From UBA1756 sp045132235 (lineage in GTDB: Bacteria; Bacteroidota; Bacteroidia; Bacteroidales; WCHB1-69): a stretch of DNA of 53,409 nt. The stretch is taken from contig JBGURX010000011.1 of assembly GCA_045132235.1 (NCBI GenBank), positions 1-53,409 on the forward strand, read 5' to 3'. A model generated the notes under the pieces. The model was not told the origin of the DNA, ran no database searches, and worked only from the letters and a program-made list of their open reading frames with translations. The translations under genes and the position numbers were made by a program. Of the stretch, positions 1 through 7,598 are shown one piece after another (within the stretch, counting starts at the first letter, position 1; each line of letters opens with the position of its first letter).

Positions 1-48
1 CCCCCAACGCCCCCTCCACACCCATTTCTCACATCGTTCCCCGCACCT

Positions 49-73
49 TTCCGCCGACTTCAGGGAGGCGGAA
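49..73. repeat. TTCCGCC...GGCGGAA hairpin repeat
   Basis: A 7-bp perfect inverted repeat (TTCCGCC at 49-55, GGCGGAA at 67-73) with an 11-base loop. Very similar hairpins occur at 6546-6572 and 32440-32467, so this is one copy of a dispersed intergenic repeat. It lies upstream of the first promoter. The window starts too close to say which gene precedes it. Confidence 0.6.
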
Positions 74-129
74 CCTTCTCCAAATTGCATCTGCTTCGCG
101 GGCCTCCCTTGAAATCAGAAAAAAAATTG

Positions 130-137
130 TACTTTTG
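130..137 (+). promoter_or_regulatory. Bacteroidota-type -7 promoter element
   Basis: TACTTTTG matches the TAnnTTTG consensus. A TTG at 109-111 sits 18 bases upstream, near the usual -33 spacing. It lies 28 bases before the ATG at 166, so the in-frame ATG at 85 is upstream of the likely transcript start and was rejected as the gene start. Confidence 0.65.
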
Positions 138-165
138 CCGCATCGAAATCACAGCCCCATTCAAA

Positions 166-702
166 ATGAAAAAAACATTGCTCCTGATTGCTTTTGTCGG
201 ATGTTTTACTCTGATTAATGCACAAACCAAGCCCGACAACGGATGGTGGTGTGCGGCAGAAGTGCATACTGCCGGATTATGGTACCCTCCAAAGGTGTCG
301 AACGGCGTCGTGGGATTCACCTTCACCAACGGCTATCGTTTCTCAGAATACATTCGCATCGGCATCGGCTTCGGAGCTCTCGCATCAGGCGAATATGGTG
401 ACTATATTAATGAATCGCCGTACAAGCGGCAGGCGGCAAGCCTTCCGCTGTTCTTCAATGCGCGTGGCAGCATCATGAGTCAGGAATCGCGGAAATGCGT
501 GCCCTACTGGAATGCAGATGTGGGCTATGCCTTTCTGAAGGATCTTTTCTTTTTTGATGCAGGCATTGGAATGAGAGTGGGCGGAAAACGACACTCTTTT
601 GTGTTGAGTGCCAATTACTTTGGACAGACCGTCGAGAAGCACTATCAGAAAGAGGCAAAATTCAGCAATGGCATTCTATTTAAAATCGGATACGAATTCT
701 AA
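166..702 (+). CDS. outer-membrane beta-barrel protein, small
   Basis: A 178-residue predicted secreted protein. Residues 1-20 form a signal peptide (MKKTLLLIAF... ending INAQ). The rest alternates hydrophobic and polar residues with many Gly and aromatic residues, as in small outer-membrane beta-barrels (for example GVVGFTFTNGYRFSEYIRIG and SFVLSANYFGQ), and it ends in a strand closing with aromatic F (KIGYEF), typical of barrel proteins. No enzymatic motif is visible. The start at 166 was chosen because it follows the promoter and gives a clean signal peptide. aroA begins 3 bases after the stop, so the two are probably co-transcribed although no functional link is obvious. The specific family was not recognised. 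Confidence 0.7.
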   Translation: MKKTLLLIAFVGCFTLINAQTKPDNGWWCAAEVHTAGLWYPPKVSNGVVGFTFTNGYRFSEYIRIGIGFGALASGEYGDYINESPYKRQAASLPLFFNARGSIMSQESRKCVPYWNADVGYAFLKDLFFFDAGIGMRVGGKRHSFVLSANYFGQTVEKHYQKEAKFSNGILFKIGYEF

Positions 703-705
703 ACC

Positions 706-1875
706 ATGCCCTTCACCACCATACAAAACGGCGATACCATCCTCCTCAACAGCTCGAAAAGCATCCTGATTCGGCAGCTGGTTTTAGAGGCTCTTTATGG
801 GGATCATTTGTCGCAGCCCCAAGCCAACGATTCGGAGGATGTATGGGTGGTGTTTCACGCCTTAAACATCATTAAGCAAAGCATTAATAAATCTTCACAA
901 AATATTGATAATGATTTTATTACGATAGATGTAAAAGATTGTGGAGCCGGCTATCGTTTCCTGACGGCAGTGGCGGCCGCCACTGCCGGGAAGTGGCTGC
1001 TGACCGGCACGAAGCGGCTGCTGGAACGCCCCATAGCACCGCTGGTGGAGGCGCTGAAAAGCGCGGGAGCCGACATCGAACGCTGCGACACAGGATGGCA
1101 GATTAGCGGAAAGAAACTGCATGCCCAACGCCTCCGTATCGACTGTTCGCAGAGCAGTCAGATGGCCAGCGCGCTGCTGCTGGCAGGCGACCGCATCGGG
1201 CTGCAGGAGCTGGACCTCTCCCCCACTCCGCCGCCTTCCGCGCCCTACATCGAGATGACCCGCCAGATGGTAGAAGCCCACAGACAGGGAAAGCACATCC
1301 AGCGCGAGGCCGACTGGAGCACCGCCGCCTTCTGGTATGCCTTCTTGGCCGCGAGCAACGACATCGACACACTGATACTCAAAGATTTACAGCTCAACAG
1401 TCTGCAAGGAGATGCCGTAACAGCGGAGTGGTTCCACGACTTCGGCATCCGCTCTGAAAGCACCTGCGAGGGAGTACGCATCCACAAGGAAAGCAGCACC
1501 TCTTCCAGCCCGTTGGTTTACGACCTCACCCATCATCCCGACCTCGCCCCCGTGATGGCAGCCACGGTCCTGCTCTGCCACCGCACCGTCACGCTGAGCG
1601 GCCTCAGCAACCTCAACCGCAAGGAGTCGCGCCGCATGGACCTGCTGTGCGAACTGCTATCCCATTTCTGCACCCTTCAACGGCAGGGCGATGAAAAGCT
1701 GACCATCAGCGGAATATCATTCATAACCAATTCAAAACCAATCACTTTCAATCCGCAAAACGATCATCGCATGGTGATGGCGGCGGCGCTGCTCAGCCTG
1801 CATTTTCCAGTGCAGCTGACCGATACCGACAGCGTGAAAAAATCCTATCCGCAGTTTCAAAAATATTTCTTTTAG
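706..1875 (+). CDS. aroA: 3-phosphoshikimate 1-carboxyvinyltransferase (EPSP synthase)
   Basis: A 389-residue cytoplasmic enzyme of the shikimate pathway that transfers enolpyruvyl from PEP to shikimate-3-phosphate. Visible motifs: the N-terminal SSKSILIR with the substrate-binding Lys, Ser and Arg; SQSSQMASALLLAG; PDLAPVMAA with the DxAP aspartate; NRKESRR; and NDHRMVMAAA near the C terminus. The PEP-loop motif, usually NAGTAxR, reads DCGAGYRFLTA, so it is shorter and altered although Gly and Arg remain. The protein is shorter than the common 420-440 residues. The gene follows the barrel protein by 3 bases with no promoter of its own. Activity is likely but the unusual PEP loop leaves some doubt. 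Confidence 0.9.
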   Translation: MPFTTIQNGDTILLNSSKSILIRQLVLEALYGDHLSQPQANDSEDVWVVFHALNIIKQSINKSSQNIDNDFITIDVKDCGAGYRFLTAVAAATAGKWLLTGTKRLLERPIAPLVEALKSAGADIERCDTGWQISGKKLHAQRLRIDCSQSSQMASALLLAGDRIGLQELDLSPTPPPSAPYIEMTRQMVEAHRQGKHIQREADWSTAAFWYAFLAASNDIDTLILKDLQLNSLQGDAVTAEWFHDFGIRSESTCEGVRIHKESSTSSSPLVYDLTHHPDLAPVMAATVLLCHRTVTLSGLSNLNRKESRRMDLLCELLSHFCTLQRQGDEKLTISGISFITNSKPITFNPQNDHRMVMAAALLSLHFPVQLTDTDSVKKSYPQFQKYFF

Positions 1876-1901
1876 CCACCGGAAAATCAAAAAATAAGTT
1901 G

Positions 1902-1909
1902 TACTTTTG
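1902..1909 (+). promoter_or_regulatory. -7 promoter element for dxr
   Basis: TACTTTTG fits TAnnTTTG and lies in the 87-base gap between aroA and dxr, about 54 bases before the GTG start of dxr. No clear TTG is visible at -33. Confidence 0.6.
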
Positions 1910-1962
1910 CACTCCTATTTTATAGAGTATAAAAGTATTATTTACAAAGGAAAAACCTCATT

Positions 1963-3123
1963 GTGGCAGAGAGAAAAAGAATCGCATTGTTAGGCTCGAC
2001 GGGCTCCATTGGTACGCAGGCGCTGGAGGTGGTGGAACAGTTCCCCGAACTGCTCCAGATAGAGGTGCTGGCCGCATACTCGCAAGCCGACCTGCTGATA
2101 CAACAGGCGAAGAAGTTCCAGCCCAATGTGGTGATCATCGGACGAGAGGATTTGTGGCAGTACGTGAAGGATGCGCTCTGGGACGACGACATCAAGGTAT
2201 ATGCCGGCGAGAAAGCCTTGTGCGAGACGGTGCAGATGGACTGTGTGGACATGGTTTTGTCGGCGATTGTCGGCGTGGCCGGACTGGCGCCCATCTACAA
2301 GGCGATAGAGTGCGGCAAGCAGATTGCGCTGGCCAACAAGGAGACCTTAGTGGTGGCGGGCGAGCTGATGACCCGCGCCGCCCGTGAGAACGGAGCGGTC
2401 ATCTACCCGGTGGACTCCGAGCATTCCGCCATTTTCCAATCGCTGGCCGGCGAGTTCCACAACCCGGTGTCACGCCTCATCATCACTGCTTCGGGCGGGC
2501 CGTTCCGCGGCAAGAAGCGCGAAGAGCTGCTGCATGTCACCAAGGAGCAGGCCCTCCGGCATCCCAACTGGAAGATGGGCGACAAGATCACCATCGACAG
2601 TGCCACCCTGATGAACAAAGGGCTGGAGGTGATCGAGGCGAAATGGCTGTTCGGCGTGCCGCTCGACCAAATCGAAGTGGTGGTGCACCCGCAGTCCATC
2701 ATCCACTCGCTGGTGGAATTCGAGGACGGCTCGGTGAAGGCGCAGCTGGGGCTGCCCGACATGAAGCTGCCGATCCAGTACGCCCTCACCTACCCCGAGC
2801 GCAAGCCCAGCACTTTCCCCCGCCTCGACTTCGCCCATCACTCCACCCTCACCTTCGAAGAGCCCGACATGGACACATTCCCCTGTCTGCCGCTCGCGTA
2901 CGCGGCCTCGAAGCAGGGCGGCTGCATGCCCTGTGTGCTGAATGCGGCCAACGAGGCGGCGGTACGGCTTTTCCTGCAAGGCTGCATCGGCTTTTACGAC
3001 ATTCCCCGTCTCATCGAGGAAGCCCTGCATCGCACGGCCTTCTGCACACCGACATCGGTGGAGGAGTACCTCGCCATCGACAAAGAAACCAAAGAGATCA
3101 TTAACCAACCTTTTTCACGATAA
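1963..3123 (+). CDS. dxr: 1-deoxy-D-xylulose 5-phosphate reductoisomerase
   Basis: A 386-residue enzyme of the MEP isoprenoid pathway; it rearranges and reduces DXP to MEP with NADPH and a divalent metal. The N-terminal NADPH-binding loop reads LLGSTGSIGTQALEV. The metal and substrate site is visible as PVDSEHSAIFQ, TASGGPFRG and the run around MGDKITIDSATLMNKGLEV. Length is normal for the family. The start is GTG; no in-frame ATG lies between the promoter and the conserved N terminus, and AAGGA precedes it. rseP follows after 9 bases, so dxr, rseP and perhaps the next gene form one transcript; dxr-rseP neighbourhood is common in bacteria. Confidence 0.95.
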   Translation: MAERKRIALLGSTGSIGTQALEVVEQFPELLQIEVLAAYSQADLLIQQAKKFQPNVVIIGREDLWQYVKDALWDDDIKVYAGEKALCETVQMDCVDMVLSAIVGVAGLAPIYKAIECGKQIALANKETLVVAGELMTRAARENGAVIYPVDSEHSAIFQSLAGEFHNPVSRLIITASGGPFRGKKREELLHVTKEQALRHPNWKMGDKITIDSATLMNKGLEVIEAKWLFGVPLDQIEVVVHPQSIIHSLVEFEDGSVKAQLGLPDMKLPIQYALTYPERKPSTFPRLDFAHHSTLTFEEPDMDTFPCLPLAYAASKQGGCMPCVLNAANEAAVRLFLQGCIGFYDIPRLIEEALHRTAFCTPTSVEEYLAIDKETKEIINQPFSR

Positions 3124-3132
3124 AAAATCACC

Positions 3133-4674
3133 ATGGGAATCACAACACAAATCATAGGGCTTCTTGCCTGTCTCAGCTTTCTGGTCATCACACACGAATT
3201 AGGGCACTACACTTTCGCCCGCATCTTCCACACCCGTGTGGACAAATTCTACATGTTCTTCAATCCCTATTTTTCCATTTTCAAATGCAAAAAATTCAAC
3301 GGGAAATGGCATTTCAAGTTTTTCTCACGCAACCAGTCCGACATGGAGGAGCTGCTGGACGCGGACGGCAATCCCGTGCTGGACGAGAAAGGGAAGAAGA
3401 AGATGGTGCGCATCGACATCTCCAAGTTGGACGATGACGACTGGCGCAAATACCCTGAGAACACGGAATGGGGCATCGGCTGGCTGCCGCTCGGCGGTTA
3501 CTGCAGCATCAACGGCATGGTGGACGAGACCACCAAGGCCGGCGACCTCGCCGCGGAGCCACAGCCGTGGGAGTTCCGCTCCAAGCCCGCGTGGCAGCGG
3601 CTGTTCATCATCCTCGGCGGCGTGCTGGTGAATTTCATCACCGCATTGATGCTGTACGTGGTGGTGCTGTTCACTTGGGGTGAAGACTACATTCCGGTTG
3701 AGAATGCCAAGTACGGCATGCACTTCTCGGAGACGGCGCAGAAGGCCGGTTTCCAGAATGGCGACCGCATCGTCACCATCGACGGGGTGAAACCCGAACG
3801 TACAGTCGACATCACCGGTGCGGTGCTGATCGACGGGGCCAAACGGGTGGTGGTGCAACGCCAGAACGACGTGGAGGCGCTGGACAGCAACGCCGTAAGT
3901 ATCGACCAGCAGCTGCCGACGACCCGCGAAGAGACCGTCTATTTGGACTCCCGCTTCGCACAGACCCTCATCGGGGCAGAGAAATCGGAGCAGTACTTCT
4001 GCCAGTTCGAGATGCCTTTCGTGCTCGACTCGGTGCCGCCGGAATCCCCTGCCGCCAAGGCAGGGCTGAAGAAGGGCGACAGTCTCATCGCTGTCAACGG
4101 CAAACCCACTTTCTCTTTTTATGATTACCAAAAAACCTTTGCCAAAAACAAGAACGCCATGGTCAGCATCGCCTACGTGCGTGACGGCAAGACCGACAGT
4201 GCCGTGGTGAAGCTGAATGATGAAGGCAAGATGATGGTTTCCGTGAAAACTCCGAGCGAGATACTGGGCTACGAGCATGTTGACTATGGCTTCTGGCAGT
4301 CGATTCCGGCCGGTATCTCCAGAGGCTTCAGCACATTGGGCGACTATGTGAAGCAGTTCAAGCTGGTGTTCACCAAGGAGGGCGCCACGCAGATTGGCGG
4401 TTTCGGCACCATCGGCAGCATCTTCCCCAAGGTTTGGGACTGGCAGGTCTTCTGGACCATGACCGCTTTCCTTGCCGTCATCCTCGCCTTCATGAATTTC
4501 CTGCCGATTCCCGCATTGGACGGTGGCTACATTCTCTTCATTTTGGTGGAGATGATCACACGGCGCAAACCGAGCGACAAGTTCATCGGCTATGCCAACA
4601 CGGTGGGATTCATCCTTCTCATCGCCCTCCTCATTTATGCCAATGGTTTGGACATTTTAAGATTTTTCAAATAA
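3133..4674 (+). CDS. rseP: RIP zinc metalloprotease RseP (site-2 protease)
   Basis: A 513-residue inner-membrane protease of family M50 that cleaves substrates inside the membrane; in other bacteria it releases anti-sigma factors. The zinc motif HELGH is at residues 21-25 inside the first transmembrane segment. Two PDZ-like regions follow (around residues 195-220, ETAQKAGFQNGDRIVTIDG, and around 295-320, SPAAKAGLKKGDSLIAVNG). The third zinc ligand lies in NFLPIPALDGGY near residue 460, followed by a last transmembrane helix. A charged insert of about 60 residues (DADGNPVLDEKGKKK) after the first helix is usual for Bacteroidales homologues. It sits between dxr and the carboxyltransferase gene on the same strand. 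Confidence 0.93.
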   Translation: MGITTQIIGLLACLSFLVITHELGHYTFARIFHTRVDKFYMFFNPYFSIFKCKKFNGKWHFKFFSRNQSDMEELLDADGNPVLDEKGKKKMVRIDISKLDDDDWRKYPENTEWGIGWLPLGGYCSINGMVDETTKAGDLAAEPQPWEFRSKPAWQRLFIILGGVLVNFITALMLYVVVLFTWGEDYIPVENAKYGMHFSETAQKAGFQNGDRIVTIDGVKPERTVDITGAVLIDGAKRVVVQRQNDVEALDSNAVSIDQQLPTTREETVYLDSRFAQTLIGAEKSEQYFCQFEMPFVLDSVPPESPAAKAGLKKGDSLIAVNGKPTFSFYDYQKTFAKNKNAMVSIAYVRDGKTDSAVVKLNDEGKMMVSVKTPSEILGYEHVDYGFWQSIPAGISRGFSTLGDYVKQFKLVFTKEGATQIGGFGTIGSIFPKVWDWQVFWTMTAFLAVILAFMNFLPIPALDGGYILFILVEMITRRKPSDKFIGYANTVGFILLIALLIYANGLDILRFFK

Positions 4675-4702
4675 TTCAAATAAAACTAATAACCTATTTG
4701 AT

Positions 4703-6493
4703 ATGAGCAAACAAGTCAAATTCTGCCTCGTCTATCGTGACATGTGGCAATCATCAGGCAAGTACCAACCCCGTGTGGACCAGTTAGTGCGCGTGGCGCC
4801 CGCCATCGTGGAATGCGGCTGTTTCGCCCGTGTGGAGACCAACGGCGGTGCTTTCGAACAAGTGAACCTTCTGTATGGCGAGAACCCCAACAAGGCGGTG
4901 CGCGCATGGACCAAGCCTTTGCGCGAGGCCGGCATACAGTGCCAGATGCTGGAGCGCGCGCTCAACGCCCTCCGCATGGACCCCGTGCCTGCCGACGTGC
5001 GCCAGCTGATGTTCAAGGTGAAGAAAGCGCAGGGCGTGGACATCGCCCGCTCGTTCTGCGGTCTCAACGACCCGCGCAACCTCGAGAACTCCGTCAAGTT
5101 CGCCAAAGAGGCGGGCATGATCTCGCAGGTGGCCCTCAGCATCACCCACTCCGACATCCACACCGTGGAGTATTACATGGGCGTGGTGGACAAGGTGGTG
5201 GCCTTCGGCTGCGATGAGATCGGACTGAAGGACATGGCCGGCGTAGGCCGTCCGGCTACCCTCGGCCGCCTCGTGAAAGCCATCAAAGAGAAATACCCGC
5301 ACATCCTCGTGCAGTACCATGGCCATACCGGCCCCGGCTTCTCCGTTGCCTCCACGCTGGAGGTGTGCAAGGCGGGGGCCGACATCATCGACGTGGCTGT
5401 GGAGCCGCTGTCATGGGGCATGGTGCATCCCGATGTCATCACCATCCAGGCCATGTTGAAAGACGCAGGCTTCGACGTGCCCGACATCAACATGAACGCC
5501 TACATGGAGGTGCGCCGTCTCACACAGGAGTTCATGGACGACTTCCTCGGCTACTGGATTGATGCTAAAAACCGTGTCTCCACCTCCTTGCTGGTGGGCT
5601 GTGGACTGCCGGGCGGCATGATGGGCTCCATGATGGCCGACCTCAAGGGCGTTCACAAAGCCATCAACATGTCGCTGAAAGCCAGCGGACAAAAAGAGGT
5701 TTCCGAGGACGAACTGTTGGTGAAGCTCTTCGAAGAGGTCGCCTATGTATGGCCGAAGGTGGGCAACCCGCCGTTGGTAACGCCTTTCAGCCAGTATGTT
5801 AAGAACATCGCCCTGATGAACATCCTGTCGATGGCGCAGGGCAAGCCGCGCTTCAGCGCGATGGACCAGAAGCAGTGGGACATGATTCTCGGCAAGGCAG
5901 GCACACTGCCCGGCACGTTGGCTCCCGAAATTCTCGAGCTCGCCAAGGAGAAAGGTTACGAGTTTTTCACCTCCAACCCGCAGGACAACTATCCCGACGA
6001 GCTGCCGAAGTACCGCAAGCTGATGGAAGAGCAGGGCTGGGATGTTGGCGAAGACGAAGAAGAGCTGTTCGAGTACGCCATGCACCCGACACAGTACATC
6101 GACTACAAGAGCGGTGCGGCGAAGAAAAATTTCGAGCGCGACCTCGAAGCCAAGAAGCAGCAGTCCAACATCAAAGTCATCGTGAAGGAGATCAAGCTGC
6201 CCGAGGTGGTGCGTGAAGAGCTGATAGCCAGCGTACAGGAGAAACATCCCGACGCGAAGCCCGTCATCTCCCCCTCCGACGGTATCGTGCTGTGGGAGGT
6301 TCCTGTGACCGGACAGGGCATGAACCCGCCGCAGGGAACGGCCTACAAGGAAGGCGACACCCTCTGCTTCGTGGAGGCCTACTACGGTCAGGACGAGGTG
6401 AAGGCCCTCTACAGCGGCAAGCTGCTGCAAGTGGTGGTGAGCCAAGGCGAGAAGGTGAAGAAGGGAGATGTGATTGCGTTTTTGGATCTGTAG
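4703..6493 (+). CDS. oxaloacetate decarboxylase / pyruvate carboxylase B-type carboxyltransferase with degenerate biotinyl domain
   Basis: A 596-residue protein with a DRE-TIM carboxyltransferase domain followed by a conserved carboxylase domain and a C-terminal biotinyl-like domain. The metal site can be traced: YRDMWQSS (the RDxxQS-type aspartate), the lysine in GLKDMAGVG that is carboxylated in relatives, and the HxH in YHGHTGPG. The last 75 residues keep the biotinyl fold (DGIVLWEVPVTGQG... GEKVKKGDVIAFLDL). Where biotinylated relatives have EAMKMxNE, this protein has EAYYGQDE, so the modified lysine is a tyrosine. It may act without its own biotin, with a separate carrier, or on another cofactor. 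The stop codon lies inside a palindromic repeat. Classification as carboxyltransferase is secure; substrate is not. Confidence 0.8.
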   Translation: MSKQVKFCLVYRDMWQSSGKYQPRVDQLVRVAPAIVECGCFARVETNGGAFEQVNLLYGENPNKAVRAWTKPLREAGIQCQMLERALNALRMDPVPADVRQLMFKVKKAQGVDIARSFCGLNDPRNLENSVKFAKEAGMISQVALSITHSDIHTVEYYMGVVDKVVAFGCDEIGLKDMAGVGRPATLGRLVKAIKEKYPHILVQYHGHTGPGFSVASTLEVCKAGADIIDVAVEPLSWGMVHPDVITIQAMLKDAGFDVPDINMNAYMEVRRLTQEFMDDFLGYWIDAKNRVSTSLLVGCGLPGGMMGSMMADLKGVHKAINMSLKASGQKEVSEDELLVKLFEEVAYVWPKVGNPPLVTPFSQYVKNIALMNILSMAQGKPRFSAMDQKQWDMILGKAGTLPGTLAPEILELAKEKGYEFFTSNPQDNYPDELPKYRKLMEEQGWDVGEDEEELFEYAMHPTQYIDYKSGAAKKNFERDLEAKKQQSNIKVIVKEIKLPEVVREELIASVQEKHPDAKPVISPSDGIVLWEVPVTGQGMNPPQGTAYKEGDTLCFVEAYYGQDEVKALYSGKLLQVVVSQGEKVKKGDVIAFLDL

Positions 6494-6520
6494 AGACGCG
6501 ATTAATCGCGTCTCTACAGA
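6487..6520. repeat. GACGCGAT palindrome, overlaps a stop codon
   Basis: A perfect 34-bp palindrome (left arm 6487-6503, core GAGACGCGATT). It supplies the last codon and the TAG stop (6491-6493) of the upstream gene. Related palindromes are at 22386-22407, 29922-29939 and, as a half copy, 23791-23805. It may form an RNA hairpin at the transcript 3' end, but no T-run follows. Confidence 0.8.
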
Positions 6521-6545
6521 CGGTTTAACCACAATGGATGACACC

Positions 6546-6572
6546 ATTCCGCAGACCGCAGGTCGGCGGAAT
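6546..6572. repeat. TTCCGC...GCGGAA hairpin repeat
   Basis: An imperfect inverted repeat, ATTCCGCaGACC with GGTCgGCGGAAT around a 3-base loop, in the leader of trxB. It resembles copies at 49-73 and 32440-32467; the flanking ACCATTCCGC...GGCGGAATCTC is shared with the 32440 copy. Confidence 0.6.
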
Positions 6573-6600
6573 CTCAAACAAACAATTAAACAGAATCATC

Positions 6601-7536
6601 ATGGAACAAACCAAATGTCTCATCATCGGTTCGGGGCCGGCGGGCTACACTGCGGGCATCTATGCTTCCCGTGCCGATTTGCATCCGATATTGATTGAAG
6701 GCATGACCCCCGGCGGTCAGCTCACCATCACCACTGAGGTGGAGAACTTCCCGGGATACCCAAAGGGGATGTCCGGTCCCGCCATCATGGACGATATCCG
6801 CGAGCAGGCCGTGCGTTGCGGCACCGACATACGCACCGGCATGGTGACGGAGGTCGATTTCTCGCAGCGTCCTTTCCGCTGTGTGGTGGATGACGCCGAC
6901 GAGTACATGGCCGACACGGTCATTATTGCTACGGGTGCCACAGCGCGCTGGCTGGGATTGGAGAGCGAGAAGACCTACCGCGGTTTCGGCGTGTCGGCCT
7001 GCGCCACCTGCGACGGCAACTTCTTCCGTGGCAGAGACGTGGCTGTGGTGGGCGGCGGCGACACCGCCCTTGAGGAGGCCACCTACCTTGCCAAGCTGTG
7101 CAACAAAGTCTATCTGGTGCATCGCCGCGACGAGTTCCGCGCCTCCAAGGCGATGCAGCAGCGCGTGTTCGACACCCCCAACATCGAGGTGGTGTGGAAC
7201 AGCGTGCCCACCGAGATTGTGGGCGAGAAAAAAGGATTTGTGAAGGCCGTCACTGGACTGGCAGTTCACAACCGTGTGGAGAACACCGACACTACCCTAC
7301 CCGTTGACGGTGTGTTCGTGGCCATCGGCCACACGCCCGTCACCGAGCTGTTCAAAGGCCAGATCGAGCTGGATGCGCAGGGCTACATCGTCACCAAACC
7401 CGACAGCACCGCCACCAGTGTGGAGGGCGTTTTCGCTGCCGGCGACGTGCAGGACCCGCAGTTCCGCCAGGCCATCACCGCCGCCGCATCGGGCTGCAAG
7501 GCCGCCATCGAGGCCGAACGGTTTTTATTGCGGTAA
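6601..7536 (+). CDS. trxB: thioredoxin-disulfide reductase
   Basis: A 311-residue cytoplasmic flavoprotein that passes electrons from NADPH to thioredoxin. The FAD-binding GxGxxG is in IIGSGPAGYTAGIYASRADL at the N terminus. The redox-active CATC is in SACATCDGNFF, and the NADPH-binding motif is VVGGGDTALEEATYLA. The C terminus has the FAD-contacting GVFAAGDVQDPQFRQAITAA. Length is typical. The start at ATG 6601 was preferred to an in-frame ATG at 6538, because the upstream stretch is a repeat-derived leader outside the conserved fold. It is preceded by two palindromic repeats and followed by a third at 7556. Confidence 0.95.
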   Translation: MEQTKCLIIGSGPAGYTAGIYASRADLHPILIEGMTPGGQLTITTEVENFPGYPKGMSGPAIMDDIREQAVRCGTDIRTGMVTEVDFSQRPFRCVVDDADEYMADTVIIATGATARWLGLESEKTYRGFGVSACATCDGNFFRGRDVAVVGGGDTALEEATYLAKLCNKVYLVHRRDEFRASKAMQQRVFDTPNIEVVWNSVPTEIVGEKKGFVKAVTGLAVHNRVENTDTTLPVDGVFVAIGHTPVTELFKGQIELDAQGYIVTKPDSTATSVEGVFAAGDVQDPQFRQAITAAASGCKAAIEAERFLLR

Positions 7537-7555
7537 CGGAAACGGACAACATCAT

Positions 7556-7583
7556 GTAGAGGCGGTGCATGCACCGCCTCTAC
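7556..7583. repeat. perfect 28-bp palindrome GTAGAGGCGGTGCA
   Basis: Left arm GTAGAGGCGGTGCA (7556-7569) and its exact reverse complement (7570-7583), with no loop. The outer GTAGAG matches the outer arms of the palindrome at 6487-6520, while the core differs. It lies between trxB and the esterase gene, 16 bases before the esterase ATG. An ATG in its centre is not a gene start. Confidence 0.8.
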
Positions 7584-7598
7584 AAAAATATTATTTCA

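Noticed and set aside
85..165. Longer start for the first gene at 85
   Set aside because: It lies upstream of the promoter element at 130-137 and would put residues before a clean signal peptide.
7566..7598. Start of the esterase inside the 7556-7583 palindrome
   Set aside because: The ATG at 7599 begins a proper signal peptide (MKKTILLLVS), and the palindrome is a non-coding repeat.
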